In this document: piece after piece, positions 1-7,465 of the stretch | Layout of the letters: each line of letters starts with the position of its first letter | Position numbering within the stretch: the first letter of the stretch is position 1 | Source: SHAN690 sp040221375 | GTDB taxonomy: Bacteria > Bacteroidota > Bacteroidia > Flavobacteriales_G > Salibacteraceae | Assembly: GCA_040221375.1 (NCBI GenBank) | Contig: JAVKEP010000026.1 | Span: forward strand, 1 to 29,749 | Direction: 5' to 3' | DNA length: 29,749 bases | Position numbers and translations under genes: made by a program | Notes under the pieces: model-generated | Database searches by the model: none | What the model was told of the DNA's origin: nothing | Seen by the model: only the letters and a program-made list of their open reading frames with translations

Positions 1-5
1 ATCCG

Positions 6-1460
6 CTATCGAAGCACCTCTGCCAGGAAGTATGAACGATCATCGTTGACGGAATCTTGAGGTTTCATGCTCGACAACAACTGAAAGGGAGAGAGCGACA
101 AACGCGTTGCGCACACGGGTAGCCCGACAGATGCCAGGATCATATTAACACCAATCGCTCTTAAAAACGTGCTCTTTCCGGCCATGTTTGAACCCGTGAG
201 TACCATCATTTTATACCCTTCAAAATCGACATCATTCGCTACTCGCTTGTCATCCGTTAGAAATGGGTGCCCCAGGCCTTCCGCCTCAAATTTGTTGTTG
301 CCAACCATCGTTGGAAAAGCGTAGGACGGGTGGTTGAACTTGAATTGACCTTTACTCACCCACACTTCGACCGACTCAACCGCTTCCAGCCAGCGTACGA
401 TGCTCGGTCCGTATTGGGTTTTCCAGCGAACGAGTTGCCAATAGACGTGAACGTGATACAACAACGTACCGTTCAACACCACTGCCGCCACCAAGTTGCT
501 CATTCCGTCGAGCTGGCCGATGATTCTACCCATTTTTCGCAATTCTTCACTGGCATCTGAATCCAGTTCCGTCAATTTCTTTTTTTCGCGATCCAGTAAG
601 GTATCTTGGGTATCCCACGACAAGAAATGCTCGATGAGCTTGCTCTTTACCGCCACGTCCTTGTGGATCTGGTCTACCCATGCGTGCTCCTTTTTGATGG
701 CCTTCATGCCAGCACCTAACACCAACAAATTCAGCAGAAATGGATAGATCAACACGTCGAGCAAAGCCATGTTATTCGTCCAGATGATCCAAGCAAACGC
801 CAACGGAAACGCAAGTGTGAACACCCAAATAAGCGGCTTCCAAAAGAATATAGGAATGACCGATGGAGATTGGGTCCAGCGTATTACCTTGGCCAATACG
901 TCCGTCTCTTCCAATCCGGCAAGAATAGTTCTGAATTCGATCATTCGGAGTGGATCCTTCGCTAGCTGTTCGATGCAGTGCTGCTGCTCGGCCACTTCTT
1001 TCCAAGACAATTGATTCAATTCGTCGGCAAGTAATTGTTTAGCTCCTTGACTCTTTGCACGATTTAAGCGCTGGAACAAGGATTTTTTACCATAGATGTC
1101 CAAGTCACTACTGTAAGGATGCTCTTCGTCCCGAAACCGCATTCCTTCGTCTAAGGATGAATAATCTTCGTTTGTATAGCGCAGTTCTACCTCCAACACC
1201 TCAAGCTTTCTAACCGTGTGCGTTAGTTTTGAGCGCAAGGTCTGATGGTGCCGAAAAACAACGCCAAAGCCAAGCAGGGCGAAAAATCCAATGATGCCGA
1301 GTTCTTTGATTCCGTCGGCATAGAATCCGTAGAACAATGCGGCGGCGCCAAGCATCAACACTCCTCTTCCGATTGAGTAAAAACGATCATGCCGCTTGAG
1401 CGTCGAATATTTTTCCGACTCAGTTTCGATTTGCGCTTGGTAGTACGACGAAGGATTCAT
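6..1460 (-). CDS. MutS-like membrane-anchored ATPase, truncated at the window edge
   Basis: This is a MutS-family (domain V) ATPase of the roughly 600-residue Bacteroidota type that carries membrane segments. Two hydrophobic segments lie at about residues 33-70 and two more at about 205-254. The Walker A motif GSNMAGKST is at 423-431. The conserved stretch after it (SSMKPQDSVNDDRSYFLAEV) is also present. The Walker B, D-loop and H-loop parts are missing, because an in-frame TAG (complement of 6-8) ends the frame just before the window edge, right after the AEVLR residues. Domain V is therefore only half present. The stop may be an end-of-contig error: one extra base would keep the frame open. 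MutS-like proteins bind DNA and hydrolyse ATP, but the role of this membrane subfamily is not established. Start is ATG at 1460. No partner gene is nearby. Confidence 0.85.
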   Translation of the reverse strand: MNPSSYYQAQIETESEKYSTLKRHDRFYSIGRGVLMLGAAALFYGFYADGIKELGIIGFFALLGFGVVFRHHQTLRSKLTHTVRKLEVLEVELRYTNEDYSSLDEGMRFRDEEHPYSSDLDIYGKKSLFQRLNRAKSQGAKQLLADELNQLSWKEVAEQQHCIEQLAKDPLRMIEFRTILAGLEETDVLAKVIRWTQSPSVIPIFFWKPLIWVFTLAFPLAFAWIIWTNNMALLDVLIYPFLLNLLVLGAGMKAIKKEHAWVDQIHKDVAVKSKLIEHFLSWDTQDTLLDREKKKLTELDSDASEELRKMGRIIGQLDGMSNLVAAVVLNGTLLYHVHVYWQLVRWKTQYGPSIVRWLEAVESVEVWVSKGQFKFNHPSYAFPTMVGNNKFEAEGLGHPFLTDDKRVANDVDFEGYKMMVLTGSNMAGKSTFLRAIGVNMILASVGLPVCATRLSLSPFQLLSSMKPQDSVNDDRSYFLAEVLR

Positions 1461-1568
1461 CCTTCAAATAAGCGAATTAAAGCGCATTTATACTCATCGA
1501 ATGCAGATATTCATAGCTCACGACAAAATGGAAGCGAGATATCGGAAATTACTACGCAACCAATCAAC

Positions 1569-1598
1569 TTGCAATACGACTAGTATAGTGTACTTTTA
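1569..1598 (+). promoter_or_regulatory. Candidate Bacteroidota promoter for the CHU_C-type surface protein
   Basis: TTG at 1569-1571 (-33 element) is separated by 19 bp from TACTTTTA at 1591-1598, one mismatch from the Bacteroidota -7 box TAnnTTTG. It lies 21 nt before the ATG at 1620. The neighbouring ATG at 1611 would leave only 12 nt, so the box favours 1620 as the start. Confidence 0.35.
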
Positions 1599-1619
1599 AG
1601 GCCACTTTCGATGCAGATT

Positions 1620-4505
1620 ATGAAAAAAAGCTTGTTGAGGATTATTATCGTTACGCTTTTAAGCGCATTCGGCAGCCTCGCTGAGGCACAGACCAATTTG
1701 CTGCCGCAGCCGGGATTCGAGAATTTCATCACTTGCCCCAACAGTTTGAGTGACATTGCTGAGTCGTATTGGGACAAGGCGCCTTCCCACTCAGGTTCCA
1801 GCGATTATTTTCATTCTTGTGCTACGAGTACGGCCTGCGACGTTCCCAACAACATTTTCGGCTCGTCGTTTGCAAATTCTGGCCAGGCGTATGCGGGGGG
1901 ATATTGCGGGTTATCACCCGGAAGTACCTACCGTGAATACATTTTTGATACGCTTTCGCAAACCTTGGTTTCAGGTGTGAAGTACGTAGTTTCCTTTCAT
2001 TACCGACTCGCCAGCAACGCGCGTTTTTCGAGCAGTGATTTGGGCTTTTATTTGAGTTCTACACCGCCAACGGGTACTGGGACCGGAAACCTTGGCGTGA
2101 CACCAACCTCTTGGAACCCTTCTGGTGCGCAACTTCAAAACAACACATCTTGGGCCCTGTACACCGATACGATCGTGGCCACCGGCGGTGAGCAGTACAT
2201 TACCATCGGCGCCTTTACCGCTAATCCTACGACAGTACTGTACAACACCTCAGCGTCGATCGGCGGGGCGTACTACTATTTTGACGATGCATCCGTAATC
2301 CTGCACGAAGGAGTTGGAGGCGATACCAACATTTGTCTCGGAGACTCCGGCCAGGTATATGCGATCGAACTCGATTCCGTTACTTGGAGAGATTCACTTG
2401 CACCTACCGTGGTCATCTCTACCCAAGATACCATTACTGTTTCTCCTACCGTAACAACCACCTACATGGCCGTTGTTCCTGGCGATACGTATTATTTTAC
2501 GGTGAACGTGATCAATCCCATTTCTGGCTTCTTAGGAAACGACACGATCATCTGCGAAGGTGAAACGGTAACGAAAGTGGTAGACTTACCCAATCCCTAC
2601 ACGTTTGACTGGTCGGATGGAGGAACCGACAGTGCATTGATTACCCAAGATTCGGGGGAATTCACCTTGGAAGTGACCTTGCATGGGTGTGTTTCTGCAG
2701 ATACGTTTCACATCGCGTATTACTTTTTTCCCGACTATGACTTGGGTCCCGACTTGACCATTTGTTGGTATGACAGTACCGTCCTTGATCCGAACGTGAC
2801 CGGGGGTACCGTGAATTCTTATACGTGGAGCACGGGCGAATCGACACCGACAATCACCGTGCAGAACACGGGCATTTATTGGGTAGACTTGACAAACGAC
2901 GACTGTACCATGCGAGACAGCATCGAGATTTCCTATCACCCTACCGTGGTGGTTGACCTTGGTCCTGATCAAGAGTTCTGTTACAGTGCATCCGAAGCAT
3001 TAGTACCCAACGCATTGAACGCATCCTCATTCCTTTGGTCGAACGGCGCGAATACCCCAACGACCAACGTTACTACTTCAGGCATGTATCATGTCACTGC
3101 CACTGGAAACGGCTGCAACGCATACGACTCAGTCCAGTACACGTTTTACTACGACCCGTTCTTCAACCTGCCAGAAACGCTTAAGTATTGCGATTACGAC
3201 ACCGCTATTATCTCCACCGGCCTGGATCCTGCAGGGTTGAGTTTTGTGTGGAATACTGGGGTCAGTACTCCTACCATTTCAATCGCCGGAGGCAGCCAGG
3301 GCAACTATTGGGTACAAGTGGAAGGAGAACACTGTACAATGAGGGATACGGTGTACGTAGAAATGTACCCTCCGATCAACCTTGAACTGGGTGAGGACAT
3401 TCCGATTTGTGAAGGGGACTCGGTGAAGATTACTCCCAATACGGATCCTTTGTTTGATTACAATTGGAGCACTGGAACCAACGCCAATGAGATTACCGTT
3501 ACTGAAAGTGGGGTGTTTACGCTCACCGTTACAAATGGTTTTTGTACTGAAGTAGATAAGATCAGAGTATTCGTCTACAAGTACCCCAAGATCAACTTAG
3601 GCGACGATATAACCCTCTGTGCCCCGACCGAATTAAACTTCGACGTTACGACGATATGGAATGCGGTTACCTTCAATTGGTACGACGGTACTACAACGCC
3701 AAATCACATCATGTTTGCCGATGAAGACCAATCGATTTGGGTGCGCGCCACGAATTACATCTGTTCGACCACCGATACCCTTAACATTCATCTCGCTACT
3801 CCTCCAAGCATCGAATTGATCGATGACACCATTCTATGTGAGAACCGAACAGCTCGTATCAAGGCAGAAGGAAATCCGAATTGGAGCTACACTTGGTCGA
3901 ATGGCGATACCTCTCAAGTCTTAGCAACCTCGGTTGGAGGGCATTATGAAATCAGCGTCTACGACGGTACTTGCACCACCGTTGATTCGGTTCGTGTGCA
4001 CGACCTTTCGAATCCTGACCTTGACATACTCGGTCCAGAGTACATCTGCCTAGGTGAGATTGAAGTACTCGATGCTGAGGTTGACGGTGCGTATCTTTAT
4101 AAGTGGCAAGATGGTAGTAACCTTTCTTCACTCCACATTACCGAACCTGGCGAATACAGTGTTGAGGTCAGCCACAAGTGCGGAGTTGCCAGGGATACGA
4201 TTATGGTGACCGACTGTGAGTGTTTCGTTCGATTCCCGACTGCTTTCCGGCCTACGCCTTCTGGGGTAAACAAGACCTTTGGCCCTGTGATAGATTGTGA
4301 CATCATTCAATACAAATTGAGGGTGTTTAACCGCTGGGGAGAAACGCTCTTCTACACGGAAGACGCATCTCAAGGCTGGGACGGATACATCAACCAAGAC
4401 CTGGCTCCTGTTGGTTCTTATGGTTGGAAATGCGAATACAAAGGCCTTTACGACGGCGAAAAAATATTACGGAATGAACAAGGAAGCGTAATGCTCCTGC
4501 GCTGA
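1620..4505 (+). CDS. T9SS-secreted multi-repeat surface protein (gliding-motility-associated C-terminal domain)
   Basis: A 961-residue secreted protein. It starts with a signal peptide (MKKSLLRIII... ending AEAQ, about 21-24 residues). An N-terminal carbohydrate-binding-like beta domain follows to about residue 225. One looser Ig-like unit leads into eight tandem units of about 70 residues, at about 305-865. Each unit starts near L-G-x-D-x-x-x-C, carries a W-S-x-G core and ends with a Cys before a D-[ST] pair. The C-terminus, about 100 residues, has the F-P-T-A-F-x-P and N-R-W-G-E-x-L-F signatures of the type B T9SS sorting domain. The family is exported across the outer membrane by T9SS and often serves adhesion or motility; no specific ligand can be read here. 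An in-frame ATG 9 nt upstream (1611) is possible but MKK fits a signal peptide better. Confidence 0.88.
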   Translation: MKKSLLRIIIVTLLSAFGSLAEAQTNLLPQPGFENFITCPNSLSDIAESYWDKAPSHSGSSDYFHSCATSTACDVPNNIFGSSFANSGQAYAGGYCGLSPGSTYREYIFDTLSQTLVSGVKYVVSFHYRLASNARFSSSDLGFYLSSTPPTGTGTGNLGVTPTSWNPSGAQLQNNTSWALYTDTIVATGGEQYITIGAFTANPTTVLYNTSASIGGAYYYFDDASVILHEGVGGDTNICLGDSGQVYAIELDSVTWRDSLAPTVVISTQDTITVSPTVTTTYMAVVPGDTYYFTVNVINPISGFLGNDTIICEGETVTKVVDLPNPYTFDWSDGGTDSALITQDSGEFTLEVTLHGCVSADTFHIAYYFFPDYDLGPDLTICWYDSTVLDPNVTGGTVNSYTWSTGESTPTITVQNTGIYWVDLTNDDCTMRDSIEISYHPTVVVDLGPDQEFCYSASEALVPNALNASSFLWSNGANTPTTNVTTSGMYHVTATGNGCNAYDSVQYTFYYDPFFNLPETLKYCDYDTAIISTGLDPAGLSFVWNTGVSTPTISIAGGSQGNYWVQVEGEHCTMRDTVYVEMYPPINLELGEDIPICEGDSVKITPNTDPLFDYNWSTGTNANEITVTESGVFTLTVTNGFCTEVDKIRVFVYKYPKINLGDDITLCAPTELNFDVTTIWNAVTFNWYDGTTTPNHIMFADEDQSIWVRATNYICSTTDTLNIHLATPPSIELIDDTILCENRTARIKAEGNPNWSYTWSNGDTSQVLATSVGGHYEISVYDGTCTTVDSVRVHDLSNPDLDILGPEYICLGEIEVLDAEVDGAYLYKWQDGSNLSSLHITEPGEYSVEVSHKCGVARDTIMVTDCECFVRFPTAFRPTPSGVNKTFGPVIDCDIIQYKLRVFNRWGETLFYTEDASQGWDGYINQDLAPVGSYGWKCEYKGLYDGEKILRNEQGSVMLLR

Positions 4506-4522
4506 TTCCTAGATAGTACTCG

Positions 4523-4861
4523 ATGATCATTTATCATAATCCACGCTGTAGAAAAAGCCGCGATACCCTTGCGCTTATTGAAGATGCGGGAATTGTCCCT
4601 GAGATAGTAGAATACTTAAAAGAAGTGCCATCAGAGGGCGAATTAAGGGAGCTTCTGCGCAAACTATCCATGCGGGCAGAAGAGATCATCCGCAAAGGGG
4701 AACCCGATTACAAGGAACACTACAAGGGGAAACAACTTTCTGAAAATGAGTGGATATCGGCGATGGTTGCCCACCCGAAACTGATTGAGCGGCCAATCGT
4801 CGTAAGAGGTGAAAGGGCGGTGCTAGGCAGGCCTCCCGAAAACGTCACTGACCTTTTCTAG
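4523..4861 (+). CDS. arsC: ArsC-family thioredoxin-fold reductase (arsenate reductase, glutaredoxin type)
   Basis: A 112-residue full-length ArsC-family protein. The N-terminal strand leads to the active-site loop HNPRCRKSR with the candidate catalytic Cys9. R90 (in RPIVV) and R103 (in GRPPE) match the oxyanion-binding arginines of the glutaredoxin-dependent family. In the classical reaction arsenate is reduced to arsenite in the cytoplasm with glutathione/glutaredoxin as donor. No other ars gene is near, so a general Spx/YffB-like redox role is also possible; this lineage encodes bshA and may use bacillithiol. It follows the surface-protein gene by 17 nt. Its last 17 nt overlap the convergent hydrolase gene. 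Confidence 0.87.
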   Translation: MIIYHNPRCRKSRDTLALIEDAGIVPEIVEYLKEVPSEGELRELLRKLSMRAEEIIRKGEPDYKEHYKGKQLSENEWISAMVAHPKLIERPIVVRGERAVLGRPPENVTDLF

Positions 4862-5714
4862 CAGAAGGCAGCCTCTGCAACCAGGTTACCAGTACATCCA
4901 GCGTACGCTCATCCTTCAAAATTCGTCGGTGCCCCATTCCTTCGAATACATGCGCTTCCATATCTGGACGGATGGTCTGAAGCACCTTGAGGTGAGAAAC
5001 TGGCACGTCAATGTCTGCGACTCCGTGGATTCCTAGTACTGGACACTGCACTTCCTTGAATGTATGCTGCATCGTCACACTTTCGAATGAACGTCCAAAT
5101 TGGCTAAGCGTACGTTGCTCAATTCCGTCTGAAGTAATGCTCGAGCCATTGATTCTCCTTAAAAACTCGCTTATTATATCTGCGGCAACTACCGGAGCAC
5201 CAAAGCTTGCAAACGCAGGGATGGACATGCCTTCAGCGACTGCATAGGAAATGGATGCCGCACCCAGCGAATGTCCGATTGCAGCAACAGGATGATCCAA
5301 TTCATCCCAAACGGCTCCAAAAGCTTCTGCGAATTCAAACATATTGGTCGTACCTCCGGTACTTTGACCATGTCCCGGGGCATCGATGAGTACGCAGGTA
5401 TACCCCGCTGAAACGATTCGTTCAGCCATCGCTTTAAATTGCATCGATTGTCCAGACCAACCATGGAGGCAAAGTACTTCAGGCCCTTCGCCCTTTGAAT
5501 AAACCATAACGTCATTCTCTCCTACTTTAATCTTGCGTTGCTGAAAACGCTTGGCTGCTTCTTTATCGGCAGATTTTAATGGGAACTTGATCGGAGTTAG
5601 GAAGAGCCTGACCGCCAGAGCCTTCGCCATGCCAGGGGCCAACGTTTCCAAGATGGGAAATAGCTTTCGCAACACGCGAAAAGGCCATGGATATTCAAGC
5701 GCTTGTCTAGCCAT
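4845..5714 (-). CDS. Alpha/beta hydrolase
   Basis: An alpha/beta-hydrolase-fold enzyme of 289 residues from the chosen start. Numbering from the longer reading (start 5744): the oxyanion motif HGWSG is at 94-98, the nucleophile elbow GHSLG at 157-161 (Ser159), the acid is probably Asp244 in GVADIDVP, and the catalytic His272 lies in GMGHRR. The substrate is unknown; such proteins act on esters, lipids or lactones. I prefer the ATG at 5714 (MARQALEY) over 5744, because a promoter-like pair at 5722-5754 would overlap the longer start. It is convergent with arsC (17-nt overlap) and divergent from the EamA gene. Confidence 0.85.
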   Translation of the reverse strand: MARQALEYPWPFRVLRKLFPILETLAPGMAKALAVRLFLTPIKFPLKSADKEAAKRFQQRKIKVGENDVMVYSKGEGPEVLCLHGWSGQSMQFKAMAERIVSAGYTCVLIDAPGHGQSTGGTTNMFEFAEAFGAVWDELDHPVAAIGHSLGAASISYAVAEGMSIPAFASFGAPVVAADIISEFLRRINGSSITSDGIEQRTLSQFGRSFESVTMQHTFKEVQCPVLGIHGVADIDVPVSHLKVLQTIRPDMEAHVFEGMGHRRILKDERTLDVLVTWLQRLPSARKGQ

Positions 5715-5721
5715 AATAGTG

Positions 5722-5754
5722 CAAGAATACGATGATAAAGGCATCCGCGTTCAA
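5722..5754 (-). promoter_or_regulatory. Weak candidate promoter for the alpha/beta hydrolase
   Basis: On the minus strand CTTG (complement of 5752-5755) is followed after about 22 nt by TATTCTTG (complement of 5722-5729), one mismatch from TAnnTTTG. It lies 7 nt before the ATG at 5714. The spacing is slightly long, so this is only a candidate. Confidence 0.25.
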
Positions 5755-5791
5755 GCGTGTACCAACATTGCAAAATGACGCATTAAACCAA

Positions 5792-5799
5792 TAGTTTCG
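5792..5799 (+). promoter_or_regulatory. Weak candidate -7 box before the EamA gene
   Basis: TAGTTTCG has one mismatch from TAnnTTTG and sits 4 nt before the TTG start at 5804. ATTG 21 nt further upstream (5767-5770) could be the -33 element. If real, the transcript would be almost leaderless. Confidence 0.25.
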
Positions 5800-5803
5800 C
5801 ACC

Positions 5804-6673
5804 TTGCAATACAAAGGGATCGCATACATTCTCCTCTCTTCCTTGGCCTATGCCGTGGTCAACTTTTGTGTGAAATACCTCCATGACATTCCTACGCACG
5901 AAATTGTCTTCTTCCGGTCGATCATCTCGCTTTCGATCTGCGCCGTCTGGATACGACAGCTAAAAATTCCTTTCTGGGGAAACAATAAAAAATGGTTAAT
6001 GATCAGAGGCTTCGCCGGGATGACGGCTTTGTTCCTGTTCTTCGTGACGGTGAAACACATGCCGCTTGCGAGTGCAACCACCATTCAATACATCTCGCCC
6101 ATCTTTACGGTTCTCCTTGCGACTCAACTGCTTAATGAACGGGTCAAACCAATTCAATGGATGTTGTTCGCACTTGCTTTGATTGGCGTGTTGATGATCA
6201 AAGGCTTCGACGACCGTATTTCTTACCTCTACCTCGGCATTGGAGTAGCCTCCGCTCTGATCTCTGGTTTGGCGTACAATGCAATCATGAAATGCAGGGC
6301 GACAGACCATCCGCTCACGGTTGTGCTTTATTTTCCACTGATTGCGACGCCCATCATGGGCATTGCCTGCATTACCGTAGAATGGGTAACTCCGCAAGGC
6401 ATCGAATGGGTTCTTCTCTTGGTCATGGGTGTATTCACGCAAATCGCTCAATTGTATATGACAAAGGCACTGATTGCAGATCACAGCAGCCGCATCATGC
6501 CGTTCAAATACTTCGGTGTTTTGTACGCACTAGGGATCGGATTGTTCTTTTTTGGAGAAGCTTTGCCGTGGCTCAGCATTGTCGGAATTGGACTGGTAAT
6601 TCTCGGGGTCATCTTGAATGCGTTCGTCAAGAATCCGAACAAGCAACTTCCGCCTACTCAGGGAGTCGTCTGA
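5804..6673 (+). CDS. EamA/DMT-family transporter
   Basis: A 289-residue inner-membrane permease of the drug/metabolite transporter superfamily. It has about ten hydrophobic segments arranged as two EamA repeats (about 4-140 and 150-280). The second repeat carries the usual P-F-K-Y (residues near IMPFKYFGVLYA) and E-A-L-P region. The substrate cannot be predicted from sequence; relatives export amino acids or small metabolites. The start is a TTG codon. An in-frame TAG at 5792-5794 lies just upstream, and the first membrane segment begins at once after the TTG, so no other start can give the complete fold. Its stop TGA abuts the stop of the convergent gene, forming TGATCA at 6671-6676, with no visible terminator. 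Confidence 0.88.
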   Translation: MQYKGIAYILLSSLAYAVVNFCVKYLHDIPTHEIVFFRSIISLSICAVWIRQLKIPFWGNNKKWLMIRGFAGMTALFLFFVTVKHMPLASATTIQYISPIFTVLLATQLLNERVKPIQWMLFALALIGVLMIKGFDDRISYLYLGIGVASALISGLAYNAIMKCRATDHPLTVVLYFPLIATPIMGIACITVEWVTPQGIEWVLLLVMGVFTQIAQLYMTKALIADHSSRIMPFKYFGVLYALGIGLFFFGEALPWLSIVGIGLVILGVILNAFVKNPNKQLPPTQGVV

Positions 6674-7465
6674 TCATCGCAGCGGAGTGGGCTTTCCCGC
6701 ATTGCTTATGAATACCTTGTCATCGATCGTACGCAATTCTCCTAAATGATCCCGGTAGCTAAGTTTTAACGGATACATTCCATGAGGGGCCATGCTTCCA
6801 TTTTTCAGGCGACCGTCCCAAGCATTCGATTGCTTTTTCGACTCGAACACAATGTTGCCCCATCGATCGTAGATGACCAAGTGGAAATCGATGTCGGAAA
6901 TCGCCTCGCCCACGATGGTAAATTCGTCATTCAGGCCATCGGAATTGGGTGTAAACGCCGACGGATAATATACCAAGGTTTCGTATTGGTATATCATCTG
7001 CTTATTCAATGTGTCTGTACAACCATCGGCCGAGATGACTACTTGGCGCACGGTCATTGGTAAGGCCCATTCTTCAAAGTGGTACTCGAGCACATCTCGG
7101 TTATAAATTGTGTCTTCACCAACGAACCAAATCACTTGATTGGCGCCGATGGATCGATCGTATAGGTTCAGGATCTCATCGGTATTTCCCGGTTGATCGG
7201 GATCGGTCTTGAACGACGCAAGCGGTTGTGCTAAAATCTTGACAGCGCAGACCTCTTTGCTGCGCGCGTAGCACCCAAATGGTGTCACGGATGCCACATC
7301 TATGTCGTAGCAACCCGGCTCCTTATATGTATGGAAAAGCGAATCAACTGGAATACCTGAAACTTCCGTTCCGTCTCCCAGAAACCATGTATAGCTATTG
7401 TCAGGATTAAAATTGCTTATACGAATCAGCACATCGCTCTCTGCGCATGCTTCTTTTGGCTCCAC
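6674..7465 (-). CDS. C-terminal part of a frameshifted T9SS adhesin (PKD plus CHU_C-type sorting domain)
   Basis: This 263-codon frame encodes a PKD-like domain (W-F-L-G-D-G-T near residue 27) and, from about 166 to the end, a type B T9SS sorting domain with Y-P-S-A-F-T-P-N-S-D-G-L-N-D-E-F and Y-D-R-W-G-N-I-V-F. It has no signal peptide. The only early start is a GTG, and a TGA closes the frame about seven codons upstream. It is therefore almost certainly the end of the gene at 7426-9642, read in a shifted frame. One extra T in the GTTTC run (complement of about 7472-7477) would join the two as ...GKPDLVFIEVEPKEAC. It may be a sequencing error or a real disruption that removes the export signal from the upstream product. 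Confidence 0.85.
   Translation of the reverse strand: MEPKEACAESDVLIRISNFNPDNSYTWFLGDGTEVSGIPVDSLFHTYKEPGCYDIDVASVTPFGCYARSKEVCAVKILAQPLASFKTDPDQPGNTDEILNLYDRSIGANQVIWFVGEDTIYNRDVLEYHFEEWALPMTVRQVVISADGCTDTLNKQMIYQYETLVYYPSAFTPNSDGLNDEFTIVGEAISDIDFHLVIYDRWGNIVFESKKQSNAWDGRLKNGSMAPHGMYPLKLSYRDHLGELRTIDDKVFISNAGKPTPLR

Noticed and set aside
2586..2972. Open frame of 128 codons on the minus strand inside the CHU_C-type surface protein gene
   Set aside because: It lies wholly inside a long secreted-protein gene with clear domain motifs, and its translation shows no recognisable fold or signal; a composition shadow.
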